Source: Stenotrophomonas raiganjensis (SeqCode) (lineage in GTDB: Bacteria > Pseudomonadota > Gammaproteobacteria > Xanthomonadales > Xanthomonadaceae). From it: DNA of 19,174 bases. The notes beneath the pieces are model-generated. The model searched no databases and was not told the DNA's origin. It saw only the letters and a program-made list of their open reading frames with translations. The stretch spans positions 1 to 19,174 of the forward strand of contig NZ_JAUTXR010000151.1 of NCBI RefSeq assembly GCF_030658505.1, written 5' to 3'. A program made the translations under genes and the position numbers. Below, piece after piece: positions 6,657 through 13,891 of this stretch. Position 1 is the stretch's first letter. Every line of letters starts with the position of its first letter.

Positions 6657-6695
6657 GGGGGCAGAGCCCTCTCCTGTGGAAAGGGATCCGACCCC
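6657..6695 (-). repeat. 39-base imperfect palindrome after nagX, possible terminator
   Basis: Two 18-base arms, 6657-6674 and 6678-6695, surround a TGT loop and are complementary at 14 positions. The outer ends are GGGG and CCCC and the inner part is CCCTCTCC with GGAAAGGG. It begins 8 bases past the nagX stop, so it could end the nag operon transcript or protect its 3' end. Its length and sequence differ from the SMAG elements, and from memory similar palindromes are dispersed in Stenotrophomonas genomes. Confidence 0.65.
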
Positions 6696-6703
6696 GGCGC
6701 TGT

Positions 6704-7771
6704 TCAGATCTTCAGGTAGATCTTCCGACGGTCCAGCCACCACGCCACGCCCCACCACAGCGCGACGAACACCAGCGCCTGCAGCATCGACGCCAGCTCA
6801 AGCGCACCCGGCATCGCGGTGGCCAGCTGCTGCCAGACCCAGCCCCAGGCACCGCTGGCCATCAACACCACCGACATCACCGATGCCCCCAGATAGGCAG
6901 TGATCGCATTGACGCCGAAGCGTCGGCCCAGCGGCGGCCAGCCCTTCTGGTCGATCAGCACGTGGCCCAGCCACAGCGCCAGCGCGGCCAGGCCGCCGGT
7001 CCACAGCACGTAGCTGGGCGTCCACAGCTGCTTGTTCAACGGCAGCACCACGGCCAGCAACAGGCCCAGCACGGTGGTCGCCACGCCCAGTCCGGCCAGT
7101 GCCGCGGCACGTCCGCTGCGCAGCAGGCCACCGGCCAACAGGCCGAGCACGGTACTGGCCAGTGCACCCAGCGTGCTCAGCAATCCTTCCGGGTCATGGC
7201 CCAGCCCGGTATCGGCATGCCATTGATAGATCCACGGCGCGAACAGCGCGGTATCCAGGCGGCTGGCCGGATTGGTCCACGGTGCCAGGTCGCCGATGCC
7301 CAGCAGCAGCACGGTGTAGCCCACCAGCAGCGCGACCAGCACGCCGGCCTGCACGCGCGGTCGTGCATACACCGCCAGCGCACCCACCAGCGCCGCGCAC
7401 ACGGCAATGCGTTGCAGCACGCCCCAGATGCGGAAGTGATGGGTATGCAGCGCCCACCAGATCAGCAGATGCAACAGCGCACCGGCCACCAGGATGCGCA
7501 GCGCGCGCTCCAGCACGCCGCGCGCCAGTGCAGGACGCGCAGCGGCATCCAGCGCGCGCGGTGCCACGCTGAAGGCCATCGACACGCCGACCAGGAACAG
7601 GAAGAACGGGAACACCAGATCGGTGGGCGTGCAGCCGTGCCATTCCGAGTGACGCAGCGGCGCGAACACCGCGCTCCAGTCACCCGGGTTGTTGACCAGC
7701 AGCATCGCCGCCACGGTGATGCCGCGCAGGGCGTCGATCGAGCCCAGCCGGCGTGGCGGCGAAGTGTTCAT
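6704..7771 (-). CDS. nagX: NagX, DUF5009/HGSNAT-like membrane acyltransferase family protein
   Basis: The 355-residue protein is very hydrophobic, with about nine to ten predicted membrane helices. It opens with the family pattern RLGSIDALRGITVAAMLLVN (about 8-27). The loop HSEWHGCTPTDLVFPFFLFL (41-60) carries His41 and His45 and is the family's most conserved region. The family is related to lysosomal heparan-alpha-glucosaminide N-acetyltransferase, which moves acetyl groups across a membrane to terminal glucosamine. In bacterial GlcNAc operons it is called NagX, and its exact reaction is not settled; acetylating incoming glucosamine or oligosaccharides is plausible. Its ATG shares one base with the nagA stop (TGATG at 7769-7773), which supports co-translation. 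It is the last gene of the minus-strand arm. Confidence 0.87.
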   Translation of the reverse strand: MNTSPPRRLGSIDALRGITVAAMLLVNNPGDWSAVFAPLRHSEWHGCTPTDLVFPFFLFLVGVSMAFSVAPRALDAAARPALARGVLERALRILVAGALLHLLIWWALHTHHFRIWGVLQRIAVCAALVGALAVYARPRVQAGVLVALLVGYTVLLLGIGDLAPWTNPASRLDTALFAPWIYQWHADTGLGHDPEGLLSTLGALASTVLGLLAGGLLRSGRAAALAGLGVATTVLGLLLAVVLPLNKQLWTPSYVLWTGGLAALALWLGHVLIDQKGWPPLGRRFGVNAITAYLGASVMSVVLMASGAWGWVWQQLATAMPGALELASMLQALVFVALWWGVAWWLDRRKIYLKI

Positions 7772-8919
7772 CAGGCGGCCTCGTACTGTCCGGCAATCCA
7801 GGTGCCACGCACCTGCAGGGCGTCATCCAGCAGCACCAGGTCGGCCTGGTAGCCCTCGGCGATGTGGCCCAGGCGATCATCGACGTTGAGGAACTGCGCC
7901 GGGTAGGTCGAGGCCATGCGCGCCGCTTCGGCCAGCGACTGGCCGAGCAGCTGCACGGTGTTGCGCACGGCGGTGGCCATGTCCAGCGCAGAACCGGCCA
8001 GCGAACCGGCGGCATTGCGCACCACGCCGTCGATGGCGGTGATGGTTTCGCCGTACAACACGTAGCTGGGATCATCGGCACCGACCGGCGGCATTGCATC
8101 GGTCACCAGCAGCAGGCGACCGCGCGGCTTGGCCGCCAGTGCCACGCGCAGGCTGGCCGGATGCACGTGCACGCCATCGACGATGATGCCGATCCAGCTG
8201 TCGCGGTCTTCCAGCGCGGCGCCCACCGCGCCAGGCTCTCGGCCCTGCAGTGGCGACATTGCGTTGTACAGGTGGGTGAAGCCACGCACGCCGGCATCCA
8301 GGCCCTCGCGGATCTCTTCGTAGGTGCCTGCGGTGTGGCCGGCAGCGACGATCACGCCCCGTTCGACCAGCGCGCGGATGGTCTCCAGCGGTACGCGCTC
8401 CGGTGCCAGCGTCAGCAGGGTCACGCCATTGTCCAGCGACGACGCCAGCGCGATCTCTTCTTCGTCCGGCACCCGGAACTTGCTGGCATCGTGCGTGCCC
8501 TTGCGCGTCGGCGCGATGTACGGGCCTTCCAGATGGATGCCGATCACGCCCGGCACGCCCTGCGCGATCGCCTCGCGCAGCGCAGCGATGGCTTCGCGCA
8601 TCACGCCCACGTCATCGCTGATCAGCGTTGGCAGCATCGCGGTGGTGCCGAAGCGACGGTGCGCCTGCGCGATGGTACGCAGTGCCGCCACGTCCGGCGT
8701 GTTGTTGAACAGCGCACCGCCACCGCCATTGACCTGCACGTCGATGAAGCCCGGCAGCAGCCAGCCGCCGCCCAGGTCCACCTGCTCGTCGGCCTGGCCC
8801 AGCTGTGGTGCGGCATCGGGCAACAAGGCGGTGATCTGCCCGTTCTCGATCACCACCGCCAGGTCATCGCGGAAATCATCGCCCACCAGGATGCGGGCAT
8901 TGCGCAGCACGGTTGCCAT
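7771..8919 (-). CDS. nagA: N-acetylglucosamine-6-phosphate deacetylase
   Basis: The 382-residue product catalyses removal of acetate from GlcNAc-6-phosphate to give glucosamine-6-phosphate in the cytoplasm. Amidohydrolase landmarks are clear: PGFIDVQVNGGGG (56-68), HLEGPY with the metal ligand Glu131, AGHTAG with His195, FTHLYNAMSPL with His216, VDGVHVHP (248-255) and the catalytic Asp274 in VTDAMPPVG. The early strand has Q-x-N where two-metal enzymes have H-x-H, so this is the single-metal type known from E. coli. The frame is open to an ATG at 9036, but that would overlap nagB-II by over 100 bases; MATVLRNARI at 8919 is the normal N-terminus and its ATG shares one base with the nagB-II stop. 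Length fits the family. Confidence 0.95.
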   Translation of the reverse strand: MATVLRNARILVGDDFRDDLAVVIENGQITALLPDAAPQLGQADEQVDLGGGWLLPGFIDVQVNGGGGALFNNTPDVAALRTIAQAHRRFGTTAMLPTLISDDVGVMREAIAALREAIAQGVPGVIGIHLEGPYIAPTRKGTHDASKFRVPDEEEIALASSLDNGVTLLTLAPERVPLETIRALVERGVIVAAGHTAGTYEEIREGLDAGVRGFTHLYNAMSPLQGREPGAVGAALEDRDSWIGIIVDGVHVHPASLRVALAAKPRGRLLLVTDAMPPVGADDPSYVLYGETITAIDGVVRNAAGSLAGSALDMATAVRNTVQLLGQSLAEAARMASTYPAQFLNVDDRLGHIAEGYQADLVLLDDALQVRGTWIAGQYEAA

Positions 8920-9947
8920 CACACGGTCTCCGTCACCTTGTTCAGGTGCGGCGGCAGATCCGGGTTGAAACCACGACGCAGCGCCAGCGCGTTGATCGCG
9001 CGGTAGAAACTCTGCACGGTCAGCAGCGGTGCGCACAACGGGTGCGGCGCAGCAGCCACCGGCAGGTTGCCACCGGCACCGGCCAGCCAGACCTGCGCGC
9101 CACGCGAGGTGAATTCCTCGACCACCGCACGGGTGCCGGCGCCGGTCTCATCGGGCTGGGCAAAGGCCAGCACCGGGAACCCACGGTCAACCAGCGCCAT
9201 CGGGCCGTGCTTCACTTCGGCCGAACTGTAGGCCTCGGCATGCAGGCTGCAGGTTTCCTTGAACTTCAGCGCCGCTTCCTGCGCCGCACCCAGGCCCAGG
9301 CCACGGCCGAGCACGAACAGGTTGGTGGCATCGACCAGGCCTTCGGTCACCGTGCTCCAGTCACACTGCCAGGCTTCACGCATGGCGTCCGGCAGCAGGT
9401 CCAGCGCGTTGCGCAGGCTGCTGTCCTGCTTCCAGTAGGCGGCCAGCTGCAGCAGTGCGGCCAGCGAGGCCAGGTAGCTCTTGGTCGCGGCAACGCTCTT
9501 CTCGGCACCGGCATGCAGCGGGATGACCGTGTCGGCCAGCTGCGCCAGCGGCGAATCCTCGACGTTGACCAGCGCGATCACGCGCGCACCGGCGGCCTTG
9601 GCGGCCTCGGCATTGCGCAGCAGGTCCGGGCTCTTGCCCGACTGCGAGATGACGATGAACAGTGCGCCGCGCAGCTGCAGTGGTGCGGCGTAGACCGACC
9701 CCACCGACGGCGAGGCTGACGCAACCACCAGGCCCAGCTGGGTTTCCAGCAGGTACTTGCCGTAGGTGGCGGCATGGTCGGAGCTGCCGCGTGCGCAGGT
9801 GACCACGAACGGCGGTGGTGCAGCACGCAGGCTGGCGGCCAGGGTTTCCATGGTGGCGTGGTTGCGCGAGAACTGGCGGGTAACCACGTCGGCCGCTTCC
9901 GCGGCCTCGGCGAACATCAGGGTGGACGTGGGGTCTGACAGCGACAT
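8919..9947 (-). CDS. nagB: NagB-II, SIS-domain glucosamine-6-phosphate deaminase
   Basis: This 342-residue protein has two SIS sugar-isomerase domains like the C-terminal half of GlmS but lacks the glutaminase domain. Seen motifs: CARGSSDHAATYGKYL (51-66), VISQSGKSPDLLRNAE (99-114), SVAATKSYLASLA (151-163), AEAYSSAEVKHGPMAL (237-252) and the C-terminal GFNPDLPPHLNKVTETV. Without a glutamine site, such proteins in nag operons work as deaminating isomerases turning glucosamine-6-phosphate into fructose-6-phosphate and ammonia; this type replaces the unrelated NagB-I in Xanthomonadales and Shewanella. The start at 9947 (MSLSDPTSTL) lies 7 bases after the nagR stop; the longer open frame reading into nagR is not homologous. 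The ribosome site is weak, so coupling to nagR translation is likely. A GlmS-like annotation would be wrong for function. Confidence 0.92.
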   Translation of the reverse strand: MSLSDPTSTLMFAEAAEAADVVTRQFSRNHATMETLAASLRAAPPPFVVTCARGSSDHAATYGKYLLETQLGLVVASASPSVGSVYAAPLQLRGALFIVISQSGKSPDLLRNAEAAKAAGARVIALVNVEDSPLAQLADTVIPLHAGAEKSVAATKSYLASLAALLQLAAYWKQDSSLRNALDLLPDAMREAWQCDWSTVTEGLVDATNLFVLGRGLGLGAAQEAALKFKETCSLHAEAYSSAEVKHGPMALVDRGFPVLAFAQPDETGAGTRAVVEEFTSRGAQVWLAGAGGNLPVAAAPHPLCAPLLTVQSFYRAINALALRRGFNPDLPPHLNKVTETV

Positions 9948-9954
9948 GGCAGGC

Positions 9955-11022
9955 TCAGGCAGGATCGGAAGGAAGGGGGCGTGCGCCGGCCGGGCGCATC
10001 GGCGCGGTCGAACCGCGCACCACCAGCTGCGGCACGAAGCCCTGGTTGTGCAGCGGTGCCGGTGCATCGTCGTAGGCATCGCTGCGCAGCTGCGCGATCA
10101 GCAGGCGCGCGGCGTGGCGGGCAATGTCTTCGGTGGCCTGCTTGGCGGTGGTCAGCGGCGGCCACGACTGGCGCGAGAACGGGCTGTCCTCGAAGCCGGC
10201 GATGGACAGGTCGTAGGGCACGTTCATGCCGGCCGACTTGGCAGCGGCCAGCACGCCGGCAGCGATTTCGTCGTTGGAACCGAAGATGGCGGTAGGTGGC
10301 TCGCGCAGCGCCAGCAGGCGACGCGCACCACGGAAGCCATCGTCGAAGGTGTAGTCGCCCTGCACCACCAGGTGCTTGTCCACGGTCATGCCGTAGTCCT
10401 TCAGCGCCGCTTCGTAGCCGGCATAGCGTTCGCCCGAGGAGCGGTGCGAGATGCCGCCCCAGAGGAAACCGATGCGCTGGTGACCGAGCTGGATCAGGTG
10501 CTCGGTGATCTCGTAGGCGGCCTCGCGGTCGTCGACGAACACGCAGGCGCCGTCGGCCGGGTCTTCGGTGGCAGCGATGATGCGCACCAGCTTGATGCTA
10601 CGCGCGGTCAGCGCCTGGATCAGGTCGCGGCGCTCGGACATCGGCGCGGTCAGCACCAGCCCGGCCAGCCGCGAGCGCTGCACCCAGTCGGCCAGTTCAT
10701 CGGCCAGCAGCGGCGAGCTGGAATCACAGGGATGGATCTGCAGCCCGAAGCCGGTTTCGCGGCAGGCGGCCAGCACGCCGTTCTGCACGCCGATGATGTG
10801 GTACGGGTTCGGGTTGTCGTAGACCAGCCCTATCACGAAGGTGGTGCCGCTGCGCAGGTTGCGCGCGGACGGATCGGGCTCGTAGTCGAGCTCGGCGATG
10901 GCACGCAGCACCCGCGCGCGGGTGGCCTGCATCACCGAGGGTTCGTTGTTGATCACCCGCGAGACCGTCTTCAGCGAGACCTTGGCCTTTTCCGCGACAT
11001 CCTTGATGGTCGCTCTGCGCAT
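9955..11022 (-). CDS. nagR: LacI-family transcriptional repressor of the nag genes
   Basis: The 355-residue protein begins MRRATIKDVAEKAKVSLKTV with a classic LacI helix-turn-helix (about 4-25), followed by the hinge region NEPSVMQATRARVLRAIAEL and the DNA-contacting ARNLRSG at 53-59. The rest is a periplasmic-binding-protein-like effector domain, with VFVDDREAAYEITEHLIQLG and IFGSNDEIAAGVLAAAK as family landmarks. Placed between the permease and enzyme genes, it most likely represses this locus and is released by a GlcNAc-pathway metabolite. The start at 11022 has AGGGA about 7 bases upstream; ATGs at 11055 and 11052 add only a Gly/Gln/Pro-rich leader and lack a good site. It is 39 bases after the nagP stop. 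Being inside its own operon implies autoregulation. The role is inferred from family and context. Confidence 0.9.
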   Translation of the reverse strand: MRRATIKDVAEKAKVSLKTVSRVINNEPSVMQATRARVLRAIAELDYEPDPSARNLRSGTTFVIGLVYDNPNPYHIIGVQNGVLAACRETGFGLQIHPCDSSSPLLADELADWVQRSRLAGLVLTAPMSERRDLIQALTARSIKLVRIIAATEDPADGACVFVDDREAAYEITEHLIQLGHQRIGFLWGGISHRSSGERYAGYEAALKDYGMTVDKHLVVQGDYTFDDGFRGARRLLALREPPTAIFGSNDEIAAGVLAAAKSAGMNVPYDLSIAGFEDSPFSRQSWPPLTTAKQATEDIARHAARLLIAQLRSDAYDDAPAPLHNQGFVPQLVVRGSTAPMRPAGARPLPSDPA

Positions 11023-11061
11023 GGGTTTTCCCTGGGGTTGGCTGCCGTCCATCATCGCCGA

Positions 11062-12351
11062 TCAGGCCTTGTCCTGCGGCAGGCCGGCGCGATGGCCGAT
11101 CACCGAGTAGAACAGGATGTACAGGTAGCAGGGCACCATCAGCAGCACGAACACCAGCTGGAAGTCGATGTGCTGCTTGAGCACGGCGAACAGCTGCGGA
11201 ATGATCGCACCGCCGGCAATGCCCATCACCAGCAGGGCCGAACCGGTCTCGGTGAAGCGCCCGAGGCCACGGATCGCCAGCGGGAAGATGGCCGGCCACA
11301 TCATGGCGTTGGCAAAGCCCAGCAGGGCCACGAAACCCACCGACACATAGCCGTGTGTGGCCCAGGCGCCAAGGCAGAACGCCACGCCCAGCACTGCCGA
11401 GAGGGTCAGGTAGCGCGACTGCGAGACCACCCTGGGGATCAGCAGCAGGCCAACCACGTAGCCGATGAGCATGGCGAACAGGGTCAGCGAGGTGAACATC
11501 TTGGTCTGGTCCAGCGGCAAGTCGAAGCCGTGGCCGTAGGTACCGATGGCATCACCGGCCATCACCTCCACGCCCACGTAGACGAACAGGCACAGCACGC
11601 CCAGCCACAGGTGCGGGAACTGGAAGATGCTGCGGCGCTCGGCGGCACCGGCTGCGGTCGGCGTGGCATTGGCTTCGGACGACTTGATTTCCGGCAGCGG
11701 CGAGAACAGCACGGCCACCGCCAGCAGCACCAGCAGGCCGGCCATCGCCAGGTACGGTGCGTGGATCTTGGCGGCGAACTCGTTGAGCAGCTGCGCCTTG
11801 GTCGCTTCATCGGCAGCGGCCACGCTGGCCGACAAGTCGCCGATGCCGTGCAGCACCAGCGTGCCGATCAGCACCGGCGCCAGCATGCCGGCGATCTTGT
11901 TGCAGATGCCCATCAGCGCGATGCGGCGTGCAGCGGTTTCAATCGGGCCAAGGATGGAAATGTAGGGGTTGATCGCGGTCTGCAGCAGGGCCAGGCCACT
12001 ACCGATCACGAACAGGCCGCCGAGCGCGCCCGGGTACCAGCGCTGGGTCGCGAACTCGCCGAACAACGCGGCGCCACCGGCCATCACCAGCAGGCTCAGG
12101 CTGAGGCCTTTCTTCATGCCGGTGCGGCGCAGGATCCAGGACGCCGGCAGCGCCAGGAAGAAGTAGGACAGGTAGAACACCATCAGCACCAGGAAGGCGC
12201 CGACCTCACTGAGTTCGAAGGCGAGCTTGACGAAGGTGATCAGCGGGCCGTTGAGCCAGGTGAAGAAGCCGATCAGGAAGAACAGCACGCCGACGATGGC
12301 GATGGAGGTGGCCACGTTCGGGCGCACGCTTGCAGCGGAGACGGCGGACAT
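11062..12351 (-). CDS. nagP: GlcNAc permease, FucP-type major facilitator transporter
   Basis: The 429-residue protein has about twelve membrane helices. It starts MSAVSAASVRPNVATSIAIV and the first helix carries FFLIGFFTWLNGPLI, the 'F..WG.....L' region of the fucose/glucose/galactose:proton symporter family. LLQTAINPYISILGP at about 143-157 is the strongest FucP-family mark. The central loop SSEANATPTAAGAAERR (about 227-243) lies between helices 6 and 7. It should move GlcNAc across the inner membrane with protons, as NagP does in other Gammaproteobacteria without a GlcNAc phosphotransferase system. The ATG at 12351 follows AGGAG by 9 bases; an upstream ATG at 12420 would place the promoter elements inside the gene. 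It is the first gene of the minus-strand arm. The substrate is assigned from context. Confidence 0.92.
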   Translation of the reverse strand: MSAVSAASVRPNVATSIAIVGVLFFLIGFFTWLNGPLITFVKLAFELSEVGAFLVLMVFYLSYFFLALPASWILRRTGMKKGLSLSLLVMAGGAALFGEFATQRWYPGALGGLFVIGSGLALLQTAINPYISILGPIETAARRIALMGICNKIAGMLAPVLIGTLVLHGIGDLSASVAAADEATKAQLLNEFAAKIHAPYLAMAGLLVLLAVAVLFSPLPEIKSSEANATPTAAGAAERRSIFQFPHLWLGVLCLFVYVGVEVMAGDAIGTYGHGFDLPLDQTKMFTSLTLFAMLIGYVVGLLLIPRVVSQSRYLTLSAVLGVAFCLGAWATHGYVSVGFVALLGFANAMMWPAIFPLAIRGLGRFTETGSALLVMGIAGGAIIPQLFAVLKQHIDFQLVFVLLMVPCYLYILFYSVIGHRAGLPQDKA

Positions 12352-12405
12352 CGGGAAGGGCTCCTGCGGCGACGGCCGCAGAACGCGGCGTCGGAGAGTG
12401 GCTGG

Positions 12406-12419
12406 GAACAACGTTGTCA
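12406..12419 (-). promoter_or_regulatory. NagR operator candidate, nagP side
   Basis: ACAACGTTGT at 12408-12417 is a perfect 10-base palindrome. On the minus strand the site reads TGACAACGTTGTTC, 12 of 14 matches to TGACAACGTTGTCA. It sits at the expected transcription start of nagP, where a LacI-type repressor would block initiation. LacI-family operators are even palindromes with central CG, as here. Confidence 0.6.
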
Positions 12420-12420
12420 C

Positions 12421-12451
12421 ATTCTTTCGATGGACAACCGCGGTTTGTCAA
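12421..12451 (-). promoter_or_regulatory. Promoter candidate for nagP-nagR-nagB-nagA-nagX
   Basis: On the minus strand a perfect TTGACA (12451-12446) is followed, after 19 bases, by AAGAAT (12426-12421) as a possible -10; AAAGAA one base nearer is an alternative. The spacer holds the palindrome AACCGCGGTT (12436-12445). The long spacer and imperfect -10 make this a moderate candidate. Confidence 0.42.
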
Positions 12452-12581
12452 CTTCCCTGCGTGACCACGTGAACCTCGTGCTGCACTGCGCAACCCGATC
12501 GCAACGCATCGCGCTGAATGCGCCGCAGCCCTTGAGCCCCATGCGGCAATGGTTCCCGCGTGAAACCCATGCTCACGCCAT

Positions 12582-12593
12582 GTAAACGTTTAC
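12582..12593. promoter_or_regulatory. GTAAACGTTTAC palindrome, LacI-family operator type
   Basis: This is a perfect 12-base palindrome with a central CG step, a form typical of LacI/GalR-family operators, but different in its half-site from the two TGACA-type palindromes. It lies about 50 bases upstream of the nagK -35 element, a position suited to a second regulator or to a looping partner. Confidence 0.5.
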
Positions 12594-12641
12594 CGCCTGT
12601 CGCATTCGTTGCGACGCAGCAACGAAAGTGTCACGAACTCG

Positions 12642-12669
12642 TTGACATCGTTGTCAGCGGGGTTACAGA
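12642..12669 (+). promoter_or_regulatory. Promoter candidate for nagK and the receptor gene
   Basis: A perfect TTGACA (12642-12647) is followed after 16 bases by TACAGA (12664-12669), a partial -10. The -35 overlaps the operator candidate at 12643-12656. The expected start of transcription is near 12676, leaving a leader of about 50 bases before the GTG of nagK. Confidence 0.45.
12643..12656 (+). promoter_or_regulatory. NagR operator candidate, nagK side
   Basis: TGACATCGTTGTCA matches TGACAACGTTGTCA at 13 of 14 positions and agrees with the nagP-side site at 11 of 14. It overlaps the -35 box of the nagK promoter candidate, so repressor binding would exclude RNA polymerase. Confidence 0.6.
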
Positions 12670-12718
12670 CTCCGCCCCAATCGCCGGCCCCGATCCCGGG
12701 TCCGGCCCCACCTGAAGC

Positions 12719-12723
12719 AGGAG
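12719..12723 (+). promoter_or_regulatory. Ribosome binding site for the GTG start of nagK
   Basis: AGGAG lies 5 bases before the GTG at 12729. It decides for this start against the in-frame ATG at 12609, which would put the promoter and operator inside the coding region. Confidence 0.65.
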
Positions 12724-12728
12724 CCCGC

Positions 12729-13748
12729 GTGACCGCCAGCCACCCCGCCCCGGCCCATGTCCTGTCCCGAGTCGCGCCCTCGTTCCTGGCCGCCGACGTC
12801 GGCGGCACCCATGTGCGCGTGGCCCGGGTCCAGGCCAGCGGTGATGCCACCCATCCGGTACAGGTGCTGGAATACCGCAAGTACCGCAACGCCGACCATG
12901 CCGGCCTCAGCGCGATCCTGTCCGATTTCCTCGGTGAAGGCCCGCGGCCCACGCATTGCGTGGTCGCCAGCGCCGGCTACGCCCGCGAGGACGGCACGGT
13001 GATCACCGCCAACCTGCCGTGGCCGCTGTCGGCGCGCCAGGTGGAAGCCGATGTCGGCCTGCAGCGGGTCTACATCGTCAACGATTTCGAAGCGGTGGCC
13101 TACGCCGCCGCGCAGGTGGACGCCAGTGGCGTGCTGCACCTGTGCGGGCCGGAGACCGCCGCGCGTGGCCCGACCCTGGTGGTCGGCCCCGGCACCGGCC
13201 TCGGTGCAGCGCTGTGGATCCCCACCGCGCATGGCCCGGTGGTCCTGCCGACCGAAGCCGGCCAGCCGACCCTGGCGGCCAGTACCGAACTGGAAATGGC
13301 CATCGTCCGCCACATGCAGCGCGACCGCGCCCACGTGTCGATCGAGCATGCGATCTCCGGCCCCGGCCTGATGAACCTGTACCGCGCAGTGTGTGCACTA
13401 CAGGGGCAGGCACCGACGCTGGCCAGCCCCGATGCGGTCACCGCCGCTGCCATGGCCGATACCGATGCACATGCACGCCAGGCGCTGGATGTGTTCTGCG
13501 GCCTGCTCGGCAGCACCATCGGCGACATGGCCCTGTTCTACGGCGCCCATGGTGGCGTCTACCTGGCCGGCGGCATCCTGCCGCAGATCCGCGAATACCT
13601 GCACGCCAGCACCTTCGTCGAACGCTACCTGCAGAAGGGGCCGATGGGCGAAGCGCTGGCACGCATCCCGGTGAAGGTCGTCGAACACGGCCAGCTGGGC
13701 GTGGTCGGCGCTGCCAGCTGGTACCTGCAGCAGCAGTCGGCCGCCTGA
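12729..13748 (+). CDS. nagK: Glucokinase-family sugar kinase, likely GlcNAc kinase
   Basis: With a GTG start the product has 339 residues, beginning MTASHPAPAHVLSRVAPSFL. It belongs to the bacterial glucokinase (Glk) family, not the ROK family. ATP site: LAADVGGTHVRVARV (20-34). Sugar site: ITANLPWPLSARQVEADVG (92-110) and IVNDFEAVAYAA (116-127), where Asp119 is the expected catalytic base. Further marks are VVGPGTGLGAALW, PTEAGQPTLAASTELE, the ISGPGL turn and GGVYLAGGILPQI. With no GlcNAc phosphotransferase in the locus and a FucP-type permease, a cytoplasmic kinase is needed to make GlcNAc-6-phosphate, and this is the only candidate here; xanthomonad nag loci are known to carry Glk-type NagK-II proteins. 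A plain glucokinase role cannot be excluded from sequence. It is first in the plus-strand arm, 143 bases before the receptor gene. Confidence 0.88.
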   Translation: MTASHPAPAHVLSRVAPSFLAADVGGTHVRVARVQASGDATHPVQVLEYRKYRNADHAGLSAILSDFLGEGPRPTHCVVASAGYAREDGTVITANLPWPLSARQVEADVGLQRVYIVNDFEAVAYAAAQVDASGVLHLCGPETAARGPTLVVGPGTGLGAALWIPTAHGPVVLPTEAGQPTLAASTELEMAIVRHMQRDRAHVSIEHAISGPGLMNLYRAVCALQGQAPTLASPDAVTAAAMADTDAHARQALDVFCGLLGSTIGDMALFYGAHGGVYLAGGILPQIREYLHASTFVERYLQKGPMGEALARIPVKVVEHGQLGVVGAASWYLQQQSAA

Positions 13749-13891
13749 CACCGCAACAGGCTTCAACGCAATCGCAGCACGCAGTACGTGGCACGCCAAC
13801 GCACGGGACTTCGCCGCCGCCCCGCGCATGTCTTAGCAACCGCAACCGAACACCGCCGCCGGCATCCAATCGAGTGATGAGGAGAGACATC

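Larger units (their letters stand above)
6416..6703. other. Region between the 3' end of nagX and the autotransporter start
   Basis: No gene was found in these 288 bases. The right half holds a SMAG hairpin (6614-6636) and a 39-base imperfect palindrome (6657-6695). The left half is the autotransporter leader, with two GGTGAAC direct repeats (6482-6488 and 6499-6505) and a Clp/CRP-like half-palindrome (6509-6524). The base composition there is less GC-rich than in the genes, as expected of a promoter region. Confidence 0.55.
12352..12728. other. Divergent control region of the nag locus
   Basis: These 377 bases separate nagP from nagK and hold no gene. They contain a promoter candidate for each arm, two related palindromes likely bound by NagR, a different palindrome between them, and the ribosome sites of both genes. 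The middle section, about 12455-12578, shows no clear site. Confidence 0.7.

Noticed and set aside
8919..9947. Annotation of the SIS-domain protein as glutamine:fructose-6-phosphate aminotransferase (GlmS)
   Set aside because: The N-terminal glutaminase domain with its catalytic cysteine is missing, and the gene sits in a catabolic operon.
12436..12445. AACCGCGGTT palindrome in the nagP promoter spacer as a further NagR operator
   Set aside because: Its core and half-site spacing differ from the TGACA-type sites; the flanking GAC and GTC are offset by one base. It may be chance in GC-rich DNA.
9766..12585. Plus-strand open frame of 939 codons across nagB, nagR and nagP
   Set aside because: It covers three well-supported genes in antisense and has Gln/His/Arg-rich composition typical of a shadow frame.
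13789..13802. Sigma-54-like TGGCACG...GC motif upstream of the receptor gene
   Set aside because: The spacing between the GG and GC elements is one base short, which normally abolishes sigma-54 recognition.
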